NCBI RefSeq assembly: GCF_001659605.2
Contig: NC_035171.2
Location: 5,658,886-5,722,885, forward strand
Length of the DNA: 64,000 nt
Direction: 5' to 3'
From: Manihot esculenta
Taxonomy: Eukaryota; Streptophyta; Magnoliopsida; Malpighiales; Euphorbiaceae
How positions within the stretch are numbered: position 1 is the stretch's first letter; the number at the start of each line of letters is the position of its first letter. The notes below the pieces were generated by a model that saw only the letters and a list, made by a program, of their open reading frames with translations, was not told the DNA's origin and did not search any database. Below, piece by piece: positions 12,030 to 23,519 of this stretch. Both the position numbers and the translations under genes were made by a program.

Positions 12030-12214
12030 GCCAGGGCGTAGAATCGAGCACCTGGTCTTCCTGTCATATATGTATATGTGTATATAACACCTCTGTACTT
12101 ACCATTGCCAGGGCGTAGTCAAAGGCTCCTGGTCTTTACTATAAACCTGCCAGGGCGTAGTCAAAGGCTCCTGGACTTCTCTATACTTGCCAGGGCGTAG
12201 TCAAAGGCTCCTGG
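12030..12214. repeat. Four hairpin-like repeats in LTR A
   Basis: Units at 12030-12054, 12107-12132, 12149-12174 and 12189-12214 each start GCCAGGGCGTAG and end with CCTGG, so each can fold with CCAGG/CCTGG arms. The right LTR has the same array at about 37883-38067. LTRs B, C, D, E, H and I carry different repeats of the same layout at the same relative place. Confidence 0.75.
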
Positions 12215-13180
12215 ACTTCCTGTCTGTGACTATTGGATCATTCAGCATTTACCCACATCAACAACTAACTATGCAATGCAACATATTCGTGGATACTAAT
12301 GCAATCAACCTATGGCATAATCATGATGCATGAGATATGCTAAAACATTCCATTAGTCAATTAAAAGAGTTAAGTTTAGTTCCACTCACCTCTGGCTAAC
12401 TGGACTGACTGACTGAGCAGGCTCTGAAAACTCTGGAGCAGTACTCACTGCTGCTCTCTCTGGTTCCTCTGGTCTGTACAGATACAGATAAACTCAAATG
12501 AGGGACCAAACTAGCTTATGACCAACTCTGTAACGACCCGGAAATCCGACCCGTTACCGGCGCTAGGATCCAGATCGGCTTAAGGCCGCCGGGACCCGTA
12601 GCAAGCCTACCTACCTCCTGTAAACCTGTGGAATCCCATACATAACAACATATACATAATCTGTAAAAATTTTTCTTTTCTCTTATCCAAGCAAAACCTG
12701 TGCATGCACAAAATCATACATAAACCCCACACTGGAGTCCTCATCAAATACTCCAATGGGGCATCATCATCATACATATCAGCTTGGATAATCATGGTCA
12801 TTAGCATCATTACTCAATAAACACTCTGTACATAATGGGGATTCACACACCTCTAGGTCAAGCACTACTATAATCCTCAATACATCATCAAATCATTCAT
12901 TACATTACATTACATGGTCATAAATTCTTGTTACATCATGTTCATGTCCACTACTATCTATTACAACATGCATGACTTAACTTCACTCTAGCCGACTTCC
13001 CGATCTATCCTGTACCTGCAACTCTGGGGATAAAGGGAGTGGGGTGAGCTACTAGAGCCCAGTGAGCAGAATAATAAAACATCAATTTAAATCATGCTTT
13101 CATGTATGCGCCATAACACAAGCATTTCACAACAAGGATGAACTTGTCACCATTTAGCCCCTATCTTACTTACTTATACA

Positions 13181-13270
13181 TGCCGGGGGCGTAGAGCCGT
13201 AGCAGGCACACCCGGACTACCATAATCAATCATAGTGCCAGGGGCGTAGAGCCGTAGCAGGCACACCTGG
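13181..13270. repeat. Two hairpin-like repeats in LTR B
   Basis: Two units of about 40 bp contain GGGGCGTAGAGCCGTAGCAG and are closed by CCGGG/CCCGG or CCAGG/CCTGG arms. The partner LTR carries the same pair at about 20785-20874, with one base change in the second unit. Confidence 0.7.
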
Positions 13271-13664
13271 ACTCACATAGGCTATCATAACATAAAAGGG
13301 CTAATGGATCACTCAACATTCATCCACATCAACAACAAGGTATGCAATGCAACATATTCGTGAATTCTAATGCAATCAACCTGATATATCTCATGGCATT
13401 CATGATGCGTGAATCATGCTAAAATATTTCATTAATTTGCTTTAAAACTTAAAGTTTATTCCACTCACCTCTGGCTAGCTCTGAAGAGACTCTGAAGCAG
13501 CTGGCTCACTGCTGGGGGTCTCGGTTCCTCAGGTCCGAACCTACACAGGTGGACTCAAATGAGGGACCAAACATACATGAACATGACTCTAAAATACTCC
13601 CCAAAAACCCCCTAAAACATCCTGAAAACATCACATGAAAACATGCAAGAAATGGCTGAACAGG

Positions 13665-13870
13665 GCACTTTCGGCGGCAGGTTCGGCGGCCGAAAGTCCC
13701 TCTGCAGCCGAAGGTCATGCAGGTTCGGCGGCACCTTCGGCGGCCGAACCTCCCAGACAGAGACGAAACTTGAGTTTCGGGGGCAGGCTTCGGCAGCCGA
13801 AACTGCCTCCACAAGGGGGTTCGGCGGCCGAAAGTCACTTCGGCGGCCGAACCTGAGTTTCTGCCGAAGG
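13665..13870. repeat. Downstream palindrome cluster of LTR B
   Basis: Repeated TTCGGCGGCCGAA-type palindromes and single TTCGGCGGC arms lie about 500-720 bp downstream of the TATA box in sense. Each palindrome contains GCCGCC, the core of the GCC box bound by ERF proteins. The small frames here (SAAE, FGGR, RRPN residues) are translations of this repeat. Confidence 0.7.
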
Positions 13871-14381
13871 GCAGAAACTTGGTTCCCTTGTGTCCACAGC
13901 CTCCAAAACGCCTCAGAACATGCATAAACTTGTTTCTACACATGCAAACACATCATACAACACACCTAGGGGTCTCAAACTATAATATACCCCAACTACA
14001 ACACTTCAAACAACACATTTCCAACATACATTGTTCAAATCACAACATAAACCCATAAACCTAACAACAAGCCTAAACATGCATTCTACCCCATCAACTT
14101 GCATAAAACTTTCATAAAACATAAAAGAAGCATAGATCGAAGCTCACCTCTTGAAGATCGAGAGGAAGAACGACCCTAGCTCGGAAAAATGGAGGGATTT
14201 AGCTCCAAGACTTCCAAGCTCCAAAACTTGTTTCAAAAGCTTAAATCTTCAAAACCAAGGGAAAACAAGTGAAAATCTTGAAAGATTTAGAGGAAGAACA
14301 TCAAAAATGGGTGAGGGGCGGCGGAAAGCTCACCTTGGCCGAAAATGGGGAAAAACTCGCCCGTTTTCGGCTAAGGGACCC

Positions 14382-14389
14382 TTTTATAG
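14382..14389 (-). promoter_or_regulatory. TATA box of LTR B (left copy)
   Basis: Sense TATAAAAG, just downstream of the upstream palindrome cluster at 14400-14575. The same site in the right (5') LTR, at about 21986-21993, would drive the genomic RNA of element B. Confidence 0.65.
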
Positions 14390-14745
14390 TGGCTGGCCAG
14401 ACCACGTTCGGGGGCCGAAAGTGCCTCCGCATGCATGCAAGGTTCGGCGGCCGAACATGAGGTTCGGCGGCCGAACTTGGACTTCCCTCACATAAGCTTT
14501 CGGGGGCCTAACATGCCTCCAAAACACATGCATGTTCGGCGGCCGAACTTGACTTTCGGCGGCCGAACCTGGGTTTGTCTCCAAAGGTTTTTCATGTAAA
14601 AATTCATTTAATTTCTTACTTAAAAACATGAAATACATGAAAACATTTCATAAAATCATAGTTTTTACCCTTCTAGAGGTTTCCGACATCCGAGGTCCCA
14701 CCAGACGGTAGGGATTCCGATACCGGAGTCTAGCCGGGTATTACA

Positions 14746-14760
14746 TTCTCCCCCCCTTAA
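14746..14760 (-). other. Polypurine tract of element B
   Basis: Sense TTAAGGGGGGGAGAA abuts the 3' LTR, the expected site for priming plus-strand DNA. Elements A (23454-23468) and C (27681-27694) have the matching tract. Confidence 0.85.
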
Positions 14761-14876
14761 GAACATTCGTCCCCGAATGTTCCTCAACTAACATACAAAG
14801 CATGGCATCAATCATAACATAGAACATAGCATACAATATATCATACATGCAACACATAGCACAACTGACACTCACC

Positions 14877-17800
14877 TCAAAACAGATGGGGGTATTGCTG
14901 GAGCATGGACTCCCGTGTCTCCCAGGTGCATTCTTCAATATTGTGGTGGTTCCAAAGGACTTTCACCATCGGGATTTCCTTGTTCCTCAGCTTTCTGATC
15001 TGAGTGTCAAGAATCCGCACTGGCTGCTCTACATAGGTGAGATCCTCTTGGATCTCTACATCAGGCTCACTAAGAACCTTGCTCGGATCTGACACGTACT
15101 TCCGTAACAGAGAAACATGGAAAACCGGATGGATTCTCTCCATCGAAGCAGGCAAGTCTAGCTTGTACGACACATTACCGACCCTCTGAAGCACCTCAAA
15201 AGGACCGATGTACCGTGGAGCTAACTTACCCTTTTTCCCGAACCGAACCACTCCTTTCATAGGAGACACCTTGAGCAAAACCAAATCCCCCTCCTGAAAC
15301 TCTAGCTGTCTTCTGCGGATATCTGCATAACTCTTCTGCCGACTAGCAGCAGTCTTGATCCTCTCTCTGATTATGGGTACCACCCTGCTGGTAAGCTCTA
15401 CTAACTCCGGACCCGCAAGAGTCCTCTCTCCTACCTCCTCCCAGCAGATTGGTGATCTGCACTTCCTCCCGTACAAAGCTTCATATGGAGCCATCCCTAT
15501 GCTAGCATGATAGCTGTTATTGTAGGCAAACTCCACCAAAGGTAGATGCTGCCTCCAAGAACCGCCAAAATCTAGCACACACATCCTGAGCATATCCTCT
15601 ATTGTCTGGATGGTCCTCTCTGACTGTCCGTCCGTCTGTGGGTGGAATGCAGTACTGAAGTCTAATCTGGTACCCATAGCGTTCTGCAGACTCCGCCAAA
15701 ACCTGGAGGTGAACTGGGGCCCTCTATCTGACACTATAGATACCGGGACCCCATGCAGTCTGACAATCTCATCTACATACACTTGCGCCAACTTATCCAC
15801 AGAGTAGCCACTCCTGACAGGGATGAAGTGAGCAGATTTGGTGAGTCTGTCCACAATCACCCATATGGAGTCTAATCTGTTGGACGTCGCCGGTAACCCC
15901 ACTACAAAGTCCATAGCTATGTTCTCCCATTTCCATTCTGGAATCGGTAGTGGATTCAACATTCCAGCCGGCTTCTGATGCTCTAGTTTCACCCTCTGAC
16001 ACACATCGCAGGCTGACACGAACAGTGCCACGTCCTTCTTCATAGCTGGCCACCAGTACACTCTCTTCAGATCCTGATACATCTTGGTGGCTCCAGGGTG
16101 AACACTATACCTGGTATTATGGGCTTCCCCCATAATATCTCCCTTCAGACCAATGTCATCTGGCACACATAATCTGTTCCCGTAGCGGAGGATCCCCTTA
16201 TCATCAAATCTGAACTCATTACTCTGGCCTGACTGAACCGTTCTGGCTATCCTGACCAACTCTGGGTCCTCATGCTGTTTCTGAGCTACCTGCTCCAGAA
16301 ACACGGGTGTCACTCTCATCTGAGCCACTAAGGCACCTGTGCCAGACAACTCCAACTGTAATCCCTCACTCATAAGTCTGTGGAACTCCTTCACCACCGG
16401 CCTCCTCTCTGCTGAAATGTGGGATAGACTGCCGAGTGATTTCCGGCTTAAGGCGTCTGCCACAACATTCGCCTTACCCGGATGGTACTGAATCTTGCAA
16501 TCATAGTCACTCAACAGCTCTACCCATCTCCTCTGCCTCATGTTCAGTTCTCTCTGACTCAGGATGTACTGCAGGCTCTTATGATCTGTGAAGATCTCAC
16601 ATTTTACCCCATAGAGGTAGTGCCTCCACATCTTGAGTGCAAAGATTACTGCTGCCATCTCTAGGTCATGTGTGGGGTAATTCAGCTCATGCTTCTTCAG
16701 TTGCCTAGAAGCATAAGCGATCACCCTCTCATTTTGCATTAGCACACAACCCAGTCCCACACGGGACGCATCACAATATACTGAGAAGTCATCATCACTT
16801 TTTGGCAGAGCTAACACCGGTGCTGAAGTCAACCTCCTCTTAAGCTCCTCAAAGCTTTCCTCGCACTGATCGGTCCATATGAACTTCTGATTCTTCTTTG
16901 TCAATTTGGTCATAGGAGCAGCAATCTTTGAGAAGTCCTGAACGAACCTCCTGTAGTAACCTGCTAAACCCAGAAAACTCTTGATCTCGGTCACTGAGGT
17001 GGGTCTAGGCCAGTTAGCTACAGCCTCTACCTTCTTGGGGTCTACTTCAATACCCTGTTCTGACACAATGTGCCCCAAGAATGATATGCTCCTAAGCCAA
17101 AACTCACACTTGGAGAACTTGGCATACAAGCCATGCTCTCTCAAGGTCTGCAAAACTGTCCTCAGGTGATGGGCATGCTCCTCTGCATTTCTGGAATACA
17201 CTAAGATATCATCTATAAAGACAATAACGAAGTGATCCAGATACTGACTGAATACTCTGTTCATGAGGTCCATGAATGCTGCAGGGGCGTTGGTCAACCC
17301 AAACGGCATTACAAGGAACTCATAGTGCCCATACCTGGTCCTGAAAGCTGTCTTTGGTACATCTTCATTCCTTATCCTCAACTGATGGTACCCTGATCTC
17401 AGATCTATTTTGGAGAAACAACCTGCTCCTGATAGCTGGTCGAATAGATCGTCGATCCTCGGCAAAGGGTACTTGTTCTTGGCAGTGACCTTGTTCAACT
17501 GTCTGTAGTCGATACAAAGTCTGAGGGATCCATCCTTCTTCCTCACAAACAAAACCGGAGCACCCCAAGGTGAAGTACTCGGTCGGATGAAACCCTTATC
17601 TACCAGCTCTTGCAACTGTTCCTTCAGTTCTTTCAATTCAGCGGGTGCCATCCTGTAGGGAGGGATAGAGATCGGTCTGGTACCAGGCATTAACTCAATC
17701 TCGAACTCTATCTCCCTAGCAGGTGGTAACCCTGGCAGCTCGTCTGGGAAAACATCTAAGAACTCACTCACCACAGGCACTGAGGCGGGCTCTCTGACAT

Positions 17801-19862
17801 GACTATCTAACTCCCTCACATGAGCTAGAAACCCCTGACATCCCCTCCTAAGCAACCTACGAGCCTGAAGAGCTGAGATCAGACCTCTAGGTGTACCCCT
17901 CTTGTCTCCTCTGAAGACGACCTCTGACCCATCCTGATCTCTGAATCTGACTACCTTGTCTCTACAGTCCAAGGTAGCACCATGGGTCGATAACCAATCC
18001 ATCCCTAGAATGACGTCAAAATCTGTCAAGTCTAGAACCACGAGGTCGGCGGAAAGGCATCTTCCCTCTATGAAAACTGGACTACATTGGCAGACTGCCT
18101 CTGCCACTGACGGGTCACACTTGGGTCCACTGACCCATAGGGGACACTCTAACCCAGAGACCATCAATCCTACCCTCTCCACGACTCTCGGAGCAACAAA
18201 AGAATGAGATGCACCCGGGTCCATTAAGGCATACACATCAGAACAACCAATGATGAGATTACCTGCCACCACGGTGTTGGATGTATTGGCCTCCTGCTGA
18301 GTCATAGTGAAGATCCGTGCCGGAGCTGATGGACCTTCACCTCTGTATCCTGCTGATGAAGAGGCTGACCCTCTCCCTCTGCCTCTGCCACTGGCCTGTG
18401 TTGCGGCTGGAGCTACTGGCTGCACCACACTGCCGGAGGCTGTCTGCTGAGACGGCGCTGCGAAGGCTGCTCTAGGACAGTCTCGAGCCAAATGACCCGC
18501 CTGTCCGCATCTGAAACATGTGTTTGTCCCTGCCAGACATACTCCCTTGTGTGGTCTCCCACATCTCATACATGCTGTAACCTCTGCGCCAGAGCTTGAG
18601 CCACTGCCTAAACCCAGACCTGACTTGATCTTGTTCCAGAACTTATTCTTCTTAGATTTTCTGTGGCCTCTGTCCCACTTCTTACTGCTTGCAACTGCTG
18701 CACTCAGAGAAGAAGAGTCTAACCTTTCCCCACCTGGGGTCTTGGAACCAGAAGACTGTGCCACTGACTGTTTTACCTTCCCCTGAACGATGGCACAAGC
18801 CTCCATTCTCCTAGCCATATCTACTATGGCATGGAAACTCTCCCTCTCTGCTGACTGTATCAAAGAGGAATACCTGGAGTGCAGCCTCATAATATATCTA
18901 CTTGACTTCTTTTGATCCGTGTCCAAATTCTGCCCAGCATATGGCAACAACTCCAGGAACCTGTCTGTGTACTCCTCCACACTCATCTGGTCAGTCTGCC
19001 TCAACTGCTCGAATTCTATTATCTTCTGCTCTCTGGAGCTCTCAGGGAAAGCCCATCCTGCAAACTCACTTGCGAACTCCTCCCAGGACATACTGTCCGC
19101 TCTCGGGTTCACATAGTTCTTAAACCAACCACGTGCCTTCTTGCACTCCAGTGTGAACCCAGCCATCTGAATGGCTCTACTGTCATCAGCCCCTATCTCA
19201 TCTGTAATAGTCTTGACCCTGCTCAGATACTCAAATGGGTCATCACCTGCTCTGTACTGAGGAGCACCCAACTTCATGTAATCGGTCATCTTGACCTTGC
19301 TCCCTCCAGATGAGGTAGGTTTGGGTACTTGTGTTTCCGGGACGGTAGGTACTGGTGGTGGTGGAGGTGCAACATCCCCTGGGGTAGGGTTTGCTGTACT
19401 GGTATAGGGAGGTGGAGGTGGGTACATGGGATACTGAGAGTATGGTGGGTAGTAAGGTGGGTATGGCATATGTGGAGGATAAGGGCTAAAACTGGGGTTA
19501 TCCGATGTACCTCCCATCGAATACCCTGGATGGTGTGAATAGGGTGGGTAGTGATGTGGCTGGACATAACTCGAGGCCTGAGTGCCTCCTTCTGATTCTC
19601 CCATGCCCTCTTCCGGCATACTCACACCAAGATTGCCATCCCTTCTCTGATCTACCTCCATATCCTCAGACATTCCTCCCTGCACTGTTCCCCTTACTGA
19701 TCTGCTTCTACCCAGATCCAAAGACCTTCTTGGGTCTCTAGCCACTCTGTCTCTATTGGACCTACTGGACATTGCCCTAGGCAAAGCTGAAGGACGGGCA
19801 TCAGCGCCCTCGTCCTGAGGTGGCACTCCAGTCAATCGTGCAGATCGACGAGTTCCTCTCAT
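14877..19862 (-). CDS. Intact gag-pol polyprotein of Tekay/Del-type retrotransposon B
   Basis: One frame of 1661 codons encodes all proteins for reverse transcription and integration. Order: Gag with a Pro/Tyr-rich N-terminal part and capsid domain (about residues 200-370), CCHC zinc knuckle [15 protein letters not shown] (near 450), aspartic protease with DPGASHSF (near 547), RT with the FIDD active site (near 882), RNase H starting at CDAS (near 1030), integrase with HHCC finger (about 1245-1300) and D-D-E core (about 1316, 1378, 1412), and a C-terminal chromodomain (last 50 residues). The chromodomain and overall order place it in the Tekay/Del chromoviruses. The start was chosen at 19862 ([12 protein letters not shown]) because C starts the same way, A nearly so, and a TTTTCAG acceptor precedes it. 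The frame opens further upstream to 19931. No stop or frameshift is seen. Confidence 0.95.
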   Translation of the reverse strand: MRGTRRSARLTGVPPQDEGADARPSALPRAMSSRSNRDRVARDPRRSLDLGRSRSVRGTVQGGMSEDMEVDQRRDGNLGVSMPEEGMGESEGGTQASSYVQPHHYPPYSHHPGYSMGGTSDNPSFSPYPPHMPYPPYYPPYSQYPMYPPPPPYTSTANPTPGDVAPPPPPVPTVPETQVPKPTSSGGSKVKMTDYMKLGAPQYRAGDDPFEYLSRVKTITDEIGADDSRAIQMAGFTLECKKARGWFKNYVNPRADSMSWEEFASEFAGWAFPESSREQKIIEFEQLRQTDQMSVEEYTDRFLELLPYAGQNLDTDQKKSSRYIMRLHSRYSSLIQSAERESFHAIVDMARRMEACAIVQGKVKQSVAQSSGSKTPGGERLDSSSLSAAVASSKKWDRGHRKSKKNKFWNKIKSGLGLGSGSSSGAEVTACMRCGRPHKGVCLAGTNTCFRCGQAGHLARDCPRAAFAAPSQQTASGSVVQPVAPAATQASGRGRGRGSASSSAGYRGEGPSAPARIFTMTQQEANTSNTVVAGNLIIGCSDVYALMDPGASHSFVAPRVVERVGLMVSGLECPLWVSGPKCDPSVAEAVCQCSPVFIEGRCLSADLVVLDLTDFDVILGMDWLSTHGATLDCRDKVVRFRDQDGSEVVFRGDKRGTPRGLISALQARRLLRRGCQGFLAHVRELDSHVREPASVPVVSEFLDVFPDELPGLPPAREIEFEIELMPGTRPISIPPYRMAPAELKELKEQLQELVDKGFIRPSTSPWGAPVLFVRKKDGSLRLCIDYRQLNKVTAKNKYPLPRIDDLFDQLSGAGCFSKIDLRSGYHQLRIRNEDVPKTAFRTRYGHYEFLVMPFGLTNAPAAFMDLMNRVFSQYLDHFVIVFIDDILVYSRNAEEHAHHLRTVLQTLREHGLYAKFSKCEFWLRSISFLGHIVSEQGIEVDPKKVEAVANWPRPTSVTEIKSFLGLAGYYRRFVQDFSKIAAPMTKLTKKNQKFIWTDQCEESFEELKRRLTSAPVLALPKSDDDFSVYCDASRVGLGCVLMQNERVIAYASRQLKKHELNYPTHDLEMAAVIFALKMWRHYLYGVKCEIFTDHKSLQYILSQRELNMRQRRWVELLSDYDCKIQYHPGKANVVADALSRKSLGSLSHISAERRPVVKEFHRLMSEGLQLELSGTGALVAQMRVTPVFLEQVAQKQHEDPELVRIARTVQSGQSNEFRFDDKGILRYGNRLCVPDDIGLKGDIMGEAHNTRYSVHPGATKMYQDLKRVYWWPAMKKDVALFVSACDVCQRVKLEHQKPAGMLNPLPIPEWKWENIAMDFVVGLPATSNRLDSIWVIVDRLTKSAHFIPVRSGYSVDKLAQVYVDEIVRLHGVPVSIVSDRGPQFTSRFWRSLQNAMGTRLDFSTAFHPQTDGQSERTIQTIEDMLRMCVLDFGGSWRQHLPLVEFAYNNSYHASIGMAPYEALYGRKCRSPICWEEVGERTLAGPELVELTSRVVPIIRERIKTAASRQKSYADIRRRQLEFQEGDLVLLKVSPMKGVVRFGKKGKLAPRYIGPFEVLQRVGNVSYKLDLPASMERIHPVFHVSLLRKYVSDPSKVLSEPDVEIQEDLTYVEQPVRILDTQIRKLRNKEIPMVKVLWNHHNIEECTWETRESMLQQYPHLF

Positions 19863-19870
19863 TCTATTTT

Positions 19871-21751
19871 CTGAAAAACAGCACATAGCATAAACAATCA
19901 TTAGCATCATATGGTTCATGTGGAAACACATGAACCCTCATCACATACATAGCATCACATCATAGCATTTATGCACATGCATATCATCATGGCATATCAT
20001 ATCATCATATAGACAGGACTCTACATCCTATCCTAGTGGACATGATTTTCCTAGTGTGCTTGACCTTCTAGAACATCTATGAGCCCGACACTCTAGGTCC
20101 GACCATATGAACCTAGGGCTCTGATACCACTCTGTAACGACCCGGAAATCCGACCCGTTACCGGCGCTAGGATCCAGATCGGCTTAAGGCCGCCGGGACC
20201 CGTAGCAAGCCTACCTACCTCCTGTAAACCTGTGGAATCCCATACATAACAACATATACATAATCTGTAAAAAATTTTCTTTTCTCTTATCCAAGCAAAA
20301 CCTGTGCATGCACAAAATCATACATAAACCCCACACTGGAGTCCTCATCAAATACTCCAATGGGGCATCATCATCATACATATCAGCTTGGATAATCATG
20401 GTCATTAGCATCATTACTCAATAAACACTCTGTACATAATGGGGATTCACACACCTCTAGGTCAAGCACTACTATAATCCTCAATACATCATCAAATCAT
20501 TCATTACATTACATTACATGGTCATAAATTCTTGTTACATCATGTTCATGTCCACTACTATCTATTACAACATGCATGACTTAACTTCACTCTAGCCGAC
20601 TTCCCGATCTATCCTGTACCTGCAACTCTGGGGATAAAGGGAGTGGGGTGAGCTACTAGAGCCCAGTGAGCAGAATAATAAAACATCAATTTAAATCATG
20701 CTTTCATGTATGCGCCATAACACAAGCATTTCACAACAAGGATGAACTTGTCACCATTTAGCCCCTATCTTACTTACTTATACATGCCGGGGGCGTAGAG
20801 CCGTAGCAGGCACACCCGGACTACCATAATCAATCATAGTGCCAGGGGCGTAGAGCCATAGCAGGCACACCTGGACTCACATAGGCTATCATAACATAAA
20901 AGGGCTAATGGATCACTCAACATTCATCCACATCAACAACAAGGTATGCAATGCAACATATTCGTGAATTCTAATGCAATCAACCTGATATATCTCATGG
21001 CATTCATGATGCGTGAATCATGCTAAAATATTTCATTAATTTGCTTTAAAACTTAAAGTTTATTCCACTCACCTCTGGCTAGCTCTGAAGAGACTCTGAA
21101 GCAGCTGGCTCACTGCTGGGGGTCTCGGTTCCTCAGGTCCGAACCTACACAGGTGGACTCAAATGAGGGACCAAACATACATGAACATGACTCTAAAATA
21201 CTCCCCAAAAACCCCCTAAAACATCCTGAAAACATCACATGAAAACATGCAAGAAATGGCTGAACAGGGCACTTTCGGCGGCAGGTTCGGCGGCCGAAAG
21301 TCCCTCTACAGCCGAAGGTCATGCAGGTTCGGCGGCACCTTCGGCGGCCGAACCTCCCAGACAGAGACAAAACTTGAGTTTCGGGGGCAGGCTTCGGCAG
21401 CCGAAACTGCCTCCACAAGGGGGTTCGGCGGCCGAAAGTCACTTCGGCGGCCGAACCTGAGTTTCTGCCGAAGGGCAGAAACTTGGTTCCCTTGTGTCCA
21501 CAGCCTCCAAAACGCCTCAGAACATGCATAAACTTGTTTCTACACATGCAAACACATCATACAACACACCTAGGGGTCTCAAACTATAATATACCCCAAC
21601 TACAACACTTCAAACAACACATTTCCAACATACATTGTTCAAATCACAACATAAACCCATAAACCTAACAACAAGCCTAAACATGCATTCTACCCCATCA
21701 ACTTGCATAAAACTTTCATAAAACATAAAAGAAGCATAGATCGAAGCTCAC
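19871..21751 (-). other. Predicted leader intron of element B
   Basis: In sense, GAG then GTGAGC at 21751 in the 5' LTR could splice to TTTTCAG ending at 19871, nine bases before the gag ATG. The intron would remove the end of the LTR and the primer site. A (38933 to 37041) and C (33461 to 31481) show a donor and acceptor in the same places. No transcript evidence is available. Confidence 0.4.
20116..20129 (-). other. Primer-binding site of element B (initiator Met tRNA)
   Basis: Sense TGGTATCAGAGCCC, three bases inside the 5' LTR, matches the 3' end complement of plant initiator Met tRNA. The same site is at 37235-37248 in A and 31724-31735 in C. Confidence 0.9.
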
Positions 21752-22349
21752 CTCTTGAAGATCGAGAGGAAGAACGACCCTAGCTCGGAAAAATGGAGGG
21801 ATTTAGCTCCAAGACTTCCAAGCTCCAAAACTTGTTTCAAAAGCTTAAATCTTCAAAACCAAGGGAAAACAAGTGAAAATCTTGAAAGATTTAGAGGAAG
21901 AACATCAAAAATGGGTGAGGGGCGGCGGAAAGCTCACCTTGGCCGAAAATGGGGAAAAACTCGCCCGTTTTCGGCTAAGGGACCCTTTTATAGTGGCTGG
22001 CCAGACCACGTTCGGGGGCCGAAAGTGCCTCCGCATGCATGCAAGGTTCGGCGGCCGAACATGAGGTTCGGCGGCCGAACTTGGACTTCCCTCACATAAG
22101 CTTTCGGGGGCCTAACATGCCTCCAAAACACATGCATGTTCGGCGGCCGAACTTGACTTTCGGCGGTCGAACCTGGGTTTGTCTCCAAAGGTTTTTCATG
22201 TAAAAATTCATTTAATTTCTTACTTAAAAACATGAAATACATGAAAACATTTCATAAAATCATAGTTTTTACCCTTCTAGAGGTTTCCGACATCCGAGGT
22301 CCCACCAGACGGTAGGGATTCCGATACCGGAGTCTAGCCGGGTATTACA
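20133..22349 (-). repeat. 5' LTR of element B
   Basis: 2217 bp, the same length as the 3' LTR. Differences seen by eye: one A/T change near 20270, G to A near 20855, G to A near 21309, G to A near 21369 and C to T near 22166. Confidence 0.93.
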
Positions 22350-23453
22350 AACTCTATGAAACTTCCCCAGACTCCCCTTAAACTCACTCTCAACCTCATG
22401 CAAAGCATGCAAAGGAAGGCTGGACAGAACACTTTCGGCGGCAGGTTCGGCGGCCGAATGTCTTCTCCAGAGACGAAACTCAAGCACCTTCGGCGGCACC
22501 TTCGGCGGCCGAAGTCTCCAAACAGAGCCGAACATGCAAAACTCGCGGGGGCAAGCTGTGGCAGCCTAAGCCACCATGCAAGAGGTTCGGCGGCCGAATG
22601 AACCTTCGGCTGCCGAACCTGAGTTCATCCAGAACTCAGCCCGACGGCAAACCAAGCTCCTCCTTCCCTTTAACATCTCCAAACATGCATACGTCAACGA
22701 TTCCACACACATATACGCAAGTATATGGTCACAGGGGTCCAAAACTATCTAATAACCCCAAACAACAAAGCAAACATAACACATAAACATAGATACATGC
22801 ATAAATCAACAAAACCACTACTTCTCACTTACACATGCATCTCTCTCCCTTAACTTCCATAAAACCTTCAGAAAACACATAAACAGGTTCAAGAGTATTA
22901 CTTACCTCCTGTAACAAGAAGATGAACACTCTGAACTAAGGAAAACGGACCAACTTTCCTCAAACTCTCAAACTCTCACAAACTTAGCTTTTTGCTTCAA
23001 AACTTTCAAACTCTTTTGAACACAAGCTAACTCGTGCATGAGCTGCTCAAACTGAGCAAATAAAGCATGGGAGACGTGACCAACTTCTGGACATGATCTG
23101 GTGATAACACCTGTCCACAATGCTGACTAAGGATCGCACAAGAGCTGGCTGAGCAACTCAGCTTCGGCTGCCGAATCGCATGCAAAACCATGCAACATTC
23201 GGGGGCCGAACTTGCACTTCGGTAGCCGAACCTTGAGCACTTTCGGCGGCCGAACTTACCTTCGGCGGCCGAACTTGGCTCAGCTGCCTTGGGTCCTTTC
23301 AGCTCAAAACGTAATTCCATTTGCCTTTAACACATTAACACACACATCATAACACATAGTAAAACATAACTCCTACCTTCCTCTAGAAGTCCGATACCCC
23401 GGATTCCACCGGACGACAGGAATTCCGGTGCCGGATTCTAGCCGGGTATTACA

Positions 23454-23468
23454 TTCTCCCCCCCTTAA
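23454..23468 (-). other. Polypurine tract of element A
   Basis: The sense purine run (AAGGGGGGGAGAA) lies directly against the 3' LTR of A. Confidence 0.8.
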
Positions 23469-23519
23469 AACCATTCGTCCTCGAATGAATCGAAAACAAA
23501 AAACCGGAGGAAACTCATC

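Larger units (their letters stand above)
12529..14745 (-). repeat. 3' LTR of element B
   Basis: 2217 bp. In sense (right to left): TGTAATACCCGGC end at 14745, upstream palindrome cluster 14400-14575, TATA box 14382-14389, leader donor at 14147, second palindrome cluster about 13665-13870, repeat pair 13181-13270, and GGGTCGTTACA end at 12529. Confidence 0.93.
12529..22349 (-). mobile_element. Element B: intact Tekay/Del-type Ty3/gypsy retrotransposon, TSD AACTC
   Basis: Two LTRs of exactly 2217 bp (12529-14745 and 20133-22349), TG...CA ends, 5-bp duplication AACTC (12524-12528 and 22350-22354), primer site, polypurine tract and one uninterrupted gag-pol frame. It sits in the 3' LTR of element A, and the empty site is preserved in A's other LTR. 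I count about five substitutions between its LTRs (about 0.2 percent), mostly transitions, so the insertion is recent. All parts needed for autonomous movement are present in the sequence. Confidence 0.95.
11405..23453 (-). repeat. 3' LTR of element A, split by element B
   Basis: Two pieces, 11405-12528 and 22355-23453, join at AACTC where element B entered. The intact copy at 37252-39481 shows the undisturbed junction near 38380. I see one base substitution between the two LTRs (11850 G against 37704 A) and one heptamer copy-number difference. Confidence 0.92.

Noticed and set aside
12607..12810. Short frames at the LTR 3' ends (also 11784-11987, 20211-20414, 37638-37841)
   Set aside because: Identical copies occur in each LTR, no start context or motif; they are LTR sequence, not genes.
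13506..13943. Frames of 60-145 codons rich in SAAE, FGGR or RRPN (here and at 84-432, 10689-11126, 21110-21547, 47336-47773, 51109-51576 and others) as candidate proteins
   Set aside because: They are translations of the TTCGGCGGCCGAA palindromes in all frames and strands of the LTRs; the same frames recur with each LTR copy and have no codon-level conservation.
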